36,026 bases of DNA from Maritimibacter sp. (GTDB taxonomy: Bacteria; Pseudomonadota; Alphaproteobacteria; Rhodobacterales; Rhodobacteraceae). The position numbers and the translations under genes were made by a program. How positions within the stretch are numbered: position 1 is the stretch's first letter; the number at the start of each line of letters is the position of its first letter. A model generated the notes under the pieces. The model ran no database searches, was not told the origin of the DNA, and worked only from the letters and a program-made list of their open reading frames with translations. The stretch spans positions 1 to 36,026 of the forward strand of contig NZVC01000062.1 of assembly GCA_002701395.1 (NCBI GenBank). The letters are read 5' to 3'. Of this stretch, positions 33,175 to 36,026 are shown piece by piece.

Positions 33175-33202
33175 ATCTTAACGGAGTCGAACGCACCGGC
33201 AA
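33175..33202 (-). promoter_or_regulatory. candidate oppA promoter
   Basis: On the minus strand, TTGCCG (33202-33197) is followed after 16 bp by TAAGAT (33180-33175), each matching four of six sigma-70 consensus bases. The expected transcript start gives a leader of about 70 bases containing the hairpin at 33126-33151. Confidence 0.4.
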
Positions 33203-33517
33203 CCCGTGCCCATGCGCGGACCACCCCCATCGGCGGCGTTCTGCAGGCGGCGGTGGCGGCCGCTCGGTGCCGCAACGGAAGATCTGACGACAGGTCAATT
33301 CTTAAGCAACTGCCTGAAATTACTCGCTATCCGAGAACAGTCGCAGGCCGCTCCGAAACAACCATTCGGCGAATCGCGTGCGTTCGAAACGTCGCGTCAT
33401 GACTCTGGGGACCTCGCGATAAATTGCCGTTCGGCGCCGCTAGACAGCGTGGCTGGCAATCCGCGCGGGGCCTGTTATCTGTCGCAAAAGCCCGCGAAAA
33501 TCCCACCGGAGCCGCAC

Positions 33518-34324
33518 ATGGCGCATATCCTGATTCTGTCCAGCTGGGTCGCGCACGGCCATGTCGGCCTGTCCGCCGCGACGCCGGTGCTTCAGGCGCT
33601 GGGGCACCGGGTCACGCAACTGCCGACGGTGGTGTTGTCGAACCATGCGGCGTGGCCGCATGTGGCGGGCGCGCGGGTGCCGGTCGACCAGATCGCGGCA
33701 ATGGCCGACGCGGCGCAGGCGAATGGCTGGCTTCAGGATGTGGACGCGGTTCTGACCGGCTATCTTCCGACGGCGGACCACGTCGCCTTGGCGGTACGCC
33801 TGCTGGAAGACCTGCCCGACGCCCGCAAGGTCGTGGACCCGGTGCTGGGCGACGCGCCCAAGGGTCTGTACATCGCAGAGGATGCCGCGCGGGCGATCCG
33901 CGATGACCTTGTCCCCCGCGCCGACATCGTGACCCCCAATGCGTTCGAACTGTCGTGGCTGACGGGGCAGGACGTGGGCAGCGTGGCGCAGGCGCTGTCC
34001 GCCGCCCGCACCCTTGGCCCACGCCTTGGCCCACGCGTGCTTGTCACCTCTGCCCCGGCGGGCGACGGCCAGACCGGGGTGCTGGACAGCGGCGACGCGA
34101 CCCTGTTCGCCACCCCGCACCGCGATGCGGTGCCGAACGGCGTGGGCGACGTTTTCTCGGCCCTCGTGGCGGCGGGGGTGCCGCTGCCGCAGGCGATGGG
34201 GCATTTGCAGGCGCTGATCGACGCCAGCCTTGGCGCCGACCACCTGCGCATCGCCGAGACGGCAGCGGACTGGACCCGCGCCGCCCCCCTGCCCCATACT
34301 TATATCACCGGAACGGAGACCTAG
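33518..34324 (+). CDS. pdxY: pyridoxal kinase
   Basis: The 268-residue ribokinase-superfamily enzyme phosphorylates pyridoxal (and possibly related B6 vitamers) to PLP with ATP in the cytosol. It begins ILILSSWVAHGHVGLSAATP, corresponding to the substrate-binding S-x-V-x-x-GxVG motif of PdxK/PdxY. Later come LTGYLPTADH, KVVDPVLGD, TPNAFELSWLTG and the catalytic PNGVGDVFSA with Asp211 as base. ATG 33518 is chosen because conserved sequence starts at residue 4. The gene is followed after 4 bp by the TIM-barrel/methylglyoxal synthase fusion, so the two are almost surely co-transcribed. That pairing is unexpected for B6 metabolism, so the natural substrate might differ. Confidence 0.85.
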   Translation: MAHILILSSWVAHGHVGLSAATPVLQALGHRVTQLPTVVLSNHAAWPHVAGARVPVDQIAAMADAAQANGWLQDVDAVLTGYLPTADHVALAVRLLEDLPDARKVVDPVLGDAPKGLYIAEDAARAIRDDLVPRADIVTPNAFELSWLTGQDVGSVAQALSAARTLGPRLGPRVLVTSAPAGDGQTGVLDSGDATLFATPHRDAVPNGVGDVFSALVAAGVPLPQAMGHLQALIDASLGADHLRIAETAADWTRAAPLPHTYITGTET

Positions 34325-34328
34325 GCGC

Positions 34329-35402
34329 ATGGCGTTCGACTTCATCCTGATGCTGACCGAGAACGACCGCACCATCCCCGACGCCAAGCGACGGCTGGAC
34401 GAGGCGCTGGAAGGCGGCGCGCGACATATCGGATTCAAGGACGTGGGCCTGCCGCTGACCGAGTTGCAGGACCTTGCCGACCGCATTCGCGCGGCGGGCG
34501 GGCGCAGCTATCTTGAGGTTGTCAGCCTTGACGAGGACAGCGAACTGGCCTCCGCCCGCGCGGCGGTCGGGCTGGACGTGGATTGCCTGCTGGGCGGCAC
34601 CCGGGCTGAGGCCGTGACGACCATCACCCGCGACCACCCGCTGCGGTATTATCCCTTCCCGGGCCGCATCGTCGGACACCCCAGCGTGCTGGAAGGCCCC
34701 GCCAGCGCCATCGTGGACAGTGCCCGCGCGCTGGCGGCGCTGGAACATGTGCACGGGCTGGACCTGCTGGCTTACCGGTTCGACGGCGACGTCGCCGGGC
34801 TGATGGCGCAGGTCTGCGGCGGCATCGACAAGCCGGTGATCATGGCGGGCAGCATCGACAGCGCCGAACGCGTGTTCGCCGCCGCGCAGGCCGGGGCCGC
34901 CGGGTTCACCGTCGGCACCGCCGCACTGGCAGAGGCGTTCCCCGCCGAGGATCGCGGCTTTGTCGCGCAGGTTCGGGCGATCCTCGACATCACGCGGCGC
35001 GCCCGCGCCCGGTCCACCGCGCCAAGGCGGCTGGCGCTGGTTGCGCACGACACGCGCAAGTCGCACCTGAAGGCATGGGTACAGCGCCATGCTCGCGCCC
35101 TGTCCGGGCATCGGCTGGTCTGTACCGGCGGCACCGGGCGCATGGTGGCCGAGATCGCCCCCGAGCTGACCGTCCGCCGCCTGCAGCGCGGCGCGCGGGG
35201 CGGCGACCAGCAGCTTGGTGCGCTTGTGGCCACGGGAGAGCTGGACGCGGTGATCTTCTTCGCCGACCCCACCATCGCCCACGGCGGCGACGCCGACCTT
35301 CAGGCGCTGACGCGGCTGGCGATGCTGCATGACACGCCGCTGGCCCTGTCGCCGGGGTCTGCCGACCTGCTGGCATCGGCCCTGCTGATGCAGGAAGACT
35401 AA
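34329..35402 (+). CDS. TIM-barrel/methylglyoxal synthase fusion protein
   Basis: The 357-residue protein has two parts. Residues 1 to about 228 look like a (beta/alpha)8 barrel: FDFILMLTENDRTIPDAKRR, YLEVVSLDEDSE, LDVDCLLGG, and a C-terminal phosphate-binding signature VIMAGSIDSAERV followed by AAGFTVGTA. Residues about 233-357 are a methylglyoxal synthase domain. VAHD His240 matches E. coli His19, GGDQQ Asp293 matches Asp71, Asp313 matches Asp91, and His318/Asp321 match His98/Asp101, with near-identical spacing. The MgsA C-terminal 25 or so residues are missing. MgsA turns dihydroxyacetone phosphate into methylglyoxal and phosphate; the barrel may act on a related triose or sugar phosphate (inference). 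ATG 34329 follows the pdxY stop by 4 bp. I do not know a named family for the barrel. Confidence 0.82.
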   Translation: MAFDFILMLTENDRTIPDAKRRLDEALEGGARHIGFKDVGLPLTELQDLADRIRAAGGRSYLEVVSLDEDSELASARAAVGLDVDCLLGGTRAEAVTTITRDHPLRYYPFPGRIVGHPSVLEGPASAIVDSARALAALEHVHGLDLLAYRFDGDVAGLMAQVCGGIDKPVIMAGSIDSAERVFAAAQAGAAGFTVGTAALAEAFPAEDRGFVAQVRAILDITRRARARSTAPRRLALVAHDTRKSHLKAWVQRHARALSGHRLVCTGGTGRMVAEIAPELTVRRLQRGARGGDQQLGALVATGELDAVIFFADPTIAHGGDADLQALTRLAMLHDTPLALSPGSADLLASALLMQED

Positions 35403-35744
35403 GCCGGGCAGCGGCGCCCATCTGACGCTACGTCATACGATAGTCGACAGCCACGGCGTGCCGCCGGACGCGATCTGGATCGGTATGGTCGTAGGGGAAG
35501 CTTGCCGCCCTGCGTACGTTGGGCCGGAAAAAGATCGGCGCGGCCCCGTCGAAGCGGGTACCGCGCCTTTCGCACCTTTGTCTAGCAACGTAACTCCAAC
35601 GGCGAAAACATCAATACAGGAAATGCGTTCCGGCCCCCCGACCGCACGATTTTGCGGGTTATCACGGCGGTTTTACCCCGGCACTTTCCTTTCGGCGCGC
35701 GATCAGTAGGCTGCGCGCGAACTCAGACAGGAGACTTCCCGGAA
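35403..35744. other. 342-bp intergenic region before oxidoreductase gene
   Basis: No credible gene is seen. A small open frame at 35458-35709 has low-complexity, family-less sequence and no ribosome site, so I do not call it. The right half (about 35580-35680) is A/T-richer (GTAACTCCAACGG, AAAACATCAATACAG, GATTTTGCGGGTTATC) and likely holds the promoter and operator of the downstream gene, but no clear -35/-10 pair stands out. Confidence 0.55.
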
Positions 35745-36026
35745 ATGACCGATCTCAGGATCATGGTCGTGGGCGCCGGCGTGATCGGACGCACCCATAT
35801 CGAAACGCTCGGCACGGCAAAGGGCGTGGCCTTGTCGGCCATCGTCGACACCGCCCCCGAAGCCAAGGCGCTGGCCGAAACGAAGGGCGTCCCGTTCTTC
35901 GAAGACGCCGAGGCCGCGCTTGCGGCCGGTGTGGCCGACGCCGTCGTCGTGGCGACCCCGAACGACAGCCACCTGCCGCTTGGCCTGCTGTTCCTGAAGG
36001 CCGGCCTGCCCGTCCTGATGGAGAAG
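35745..36026 (+). CDS. Gfo/Idh/MocA family oxidoreductase (partial)
   Basis: Only the first 94 codons are in the window; the gene continues past the right edge. The N-terminal Rossmann fold is clear: RIMVVGAGVIGRTHIETL carries the GxGxxG dinucleotide motif. ALSAIVDTAPEAKALAE, ADAVVVATPNDSHLPLGLLF and GLPVLMEK match the family block ending in the E-K catalytic/NAD-binding motif. Such enzymes oxidise or reduce sugars, inositols or related polyols with NAD(P). AGGAGA about 10 bases before ATG 35745 supports the start. The substrate cannot be told; the rest of the operon, outside the window, would help. Confidence 0.9.
   Translation, partial: MTDLRIMVVGAGVIGRTHIETLGTAKGVALSAIVDTAPEAKALAETKGVPFFEDAEAALAAGVADAVVVATPNDSHLPLGLLFLKAGLPVLMEK

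Larger units (their letters stand above)
33100..33517. other. 418-bp divergent intergenic region oppA/pdxY
   Basis: This non-coding region separates the divergent oppA and pyridoxal kinase genes. Its left part holds the oppA leader hairpin and the candidate promoter at 33175-33202. Its middle (about 33290-33340) is an A/T-richer patch (TCAATTCTTAAGC, TGAAATTACTC) that could bind a regulator. I see no credible small gene and no convincing promoter for pdxY. Confidence 0.6.

Noticed and set aside
31327..33402. Very long plus-strand open frame (691 codons) opposite oppA
   Set aside because: It is antisense to a clear periplasmic binding protein, its translation is rich in Arg/His/Val without domain motifs, and long antisense frames are expected at this G+C content.
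35458..35709. 83-codon open frame in the gap before the oxidoreductase gene
   Set aside because: No ribosome site, no hydrophobic or domain pattern, unusual composition; more likely regulatory non-coding sequence.
1..36026. tRNA, rRNA, CRISPR arrays, prophage or plasmid origin
   Set aside because: I scanned by eye for cloverleaf-like ends, regular repeat-spacer patterns, integrases and replication genes, and found none; a covariance search could still find a small RNA.

Overview
The window is a high-G+C, densely packed chromosomal segment. It most resembles an alphaproteobacterium of the Rhodobacteraceae (Roseobacter/Rhodobacter group). The grounds are gene content (deoA-deoB-add-upp order, XpaC-TelA pair, DUF2927 lipoprotein, RluB with a long basic tail), strong G/C third-position bias, and intergenic composite repeats of a kind I associate with that family. 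The assignment is inference. I see no tRNA, rRNA, CRISPR array or prophage.

Layout. 1-78: lower-G+C sequence that looks like the end of an insertion sequence and replaces the 5' end of deoA. 121-4142: nucleoside salvage operon (truncated deoA, deoB, add, upp) with overlapping genes. 4213-9771: SPOR-domain periplasmic protein, SlyD-like FKBP isomerase, SAM methyltransferase, MATE exporter, and a convergent SLC13/RCK transporter. 10014-12864: tadA, AI-2E/PerM-type membrane protein, rluB. 13033-20887: a probable envelope-stress neighbourhood with TerC, a tiny two-helix membrane protein, XpaC, TelA, a DUF2927 lipoprotein, a globin, an SPFH/GYF_2 protein and a double zinc-ribbon membrane protein. 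One secreted protein of unknown function lies inside it on the other strand. 20985-23862: unknown multi-pass membrane protein, PfkB sugar kinase, D-aminoacyl-tRNA deacylase. 23909-27461, minus strand: TPR-sulfotransferase, cysteine synthase, META-domain protein. 27615-33099, minus strand: oligopeptide ABC importer (binding protein, two permeases, one fused double ATPase). 33518-35402: pyridoxal kinase followed after 4 bp by a fusion of a TIM-barrel domain with methylglyoxal synthase. 35745 to the right edge: start of a Gfo/Idh/MocA oxidoreductase.

How the genes work together. The salvage operon breaks down deoxynucleosides and ribonucleosides and recovers uracil. The TerC-XpaC-TelA and SPFH/GYF-zinc-ribbon genes resemble parts of Ter-type and Ydj/Psp-type membrane-stress systems, here combined with a lipoprotein and a globin; a joint function is inferred. 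The most unusual single protein is the TIM-barrel/methylglyoxal synthase fusion, which keeps every MgsA catalytic residue I could align. Other points of note are a 30-bp near-perfect palindrome over the methyltransferase start codon, modular double-hairpin repeats, and hairpins around oppA.
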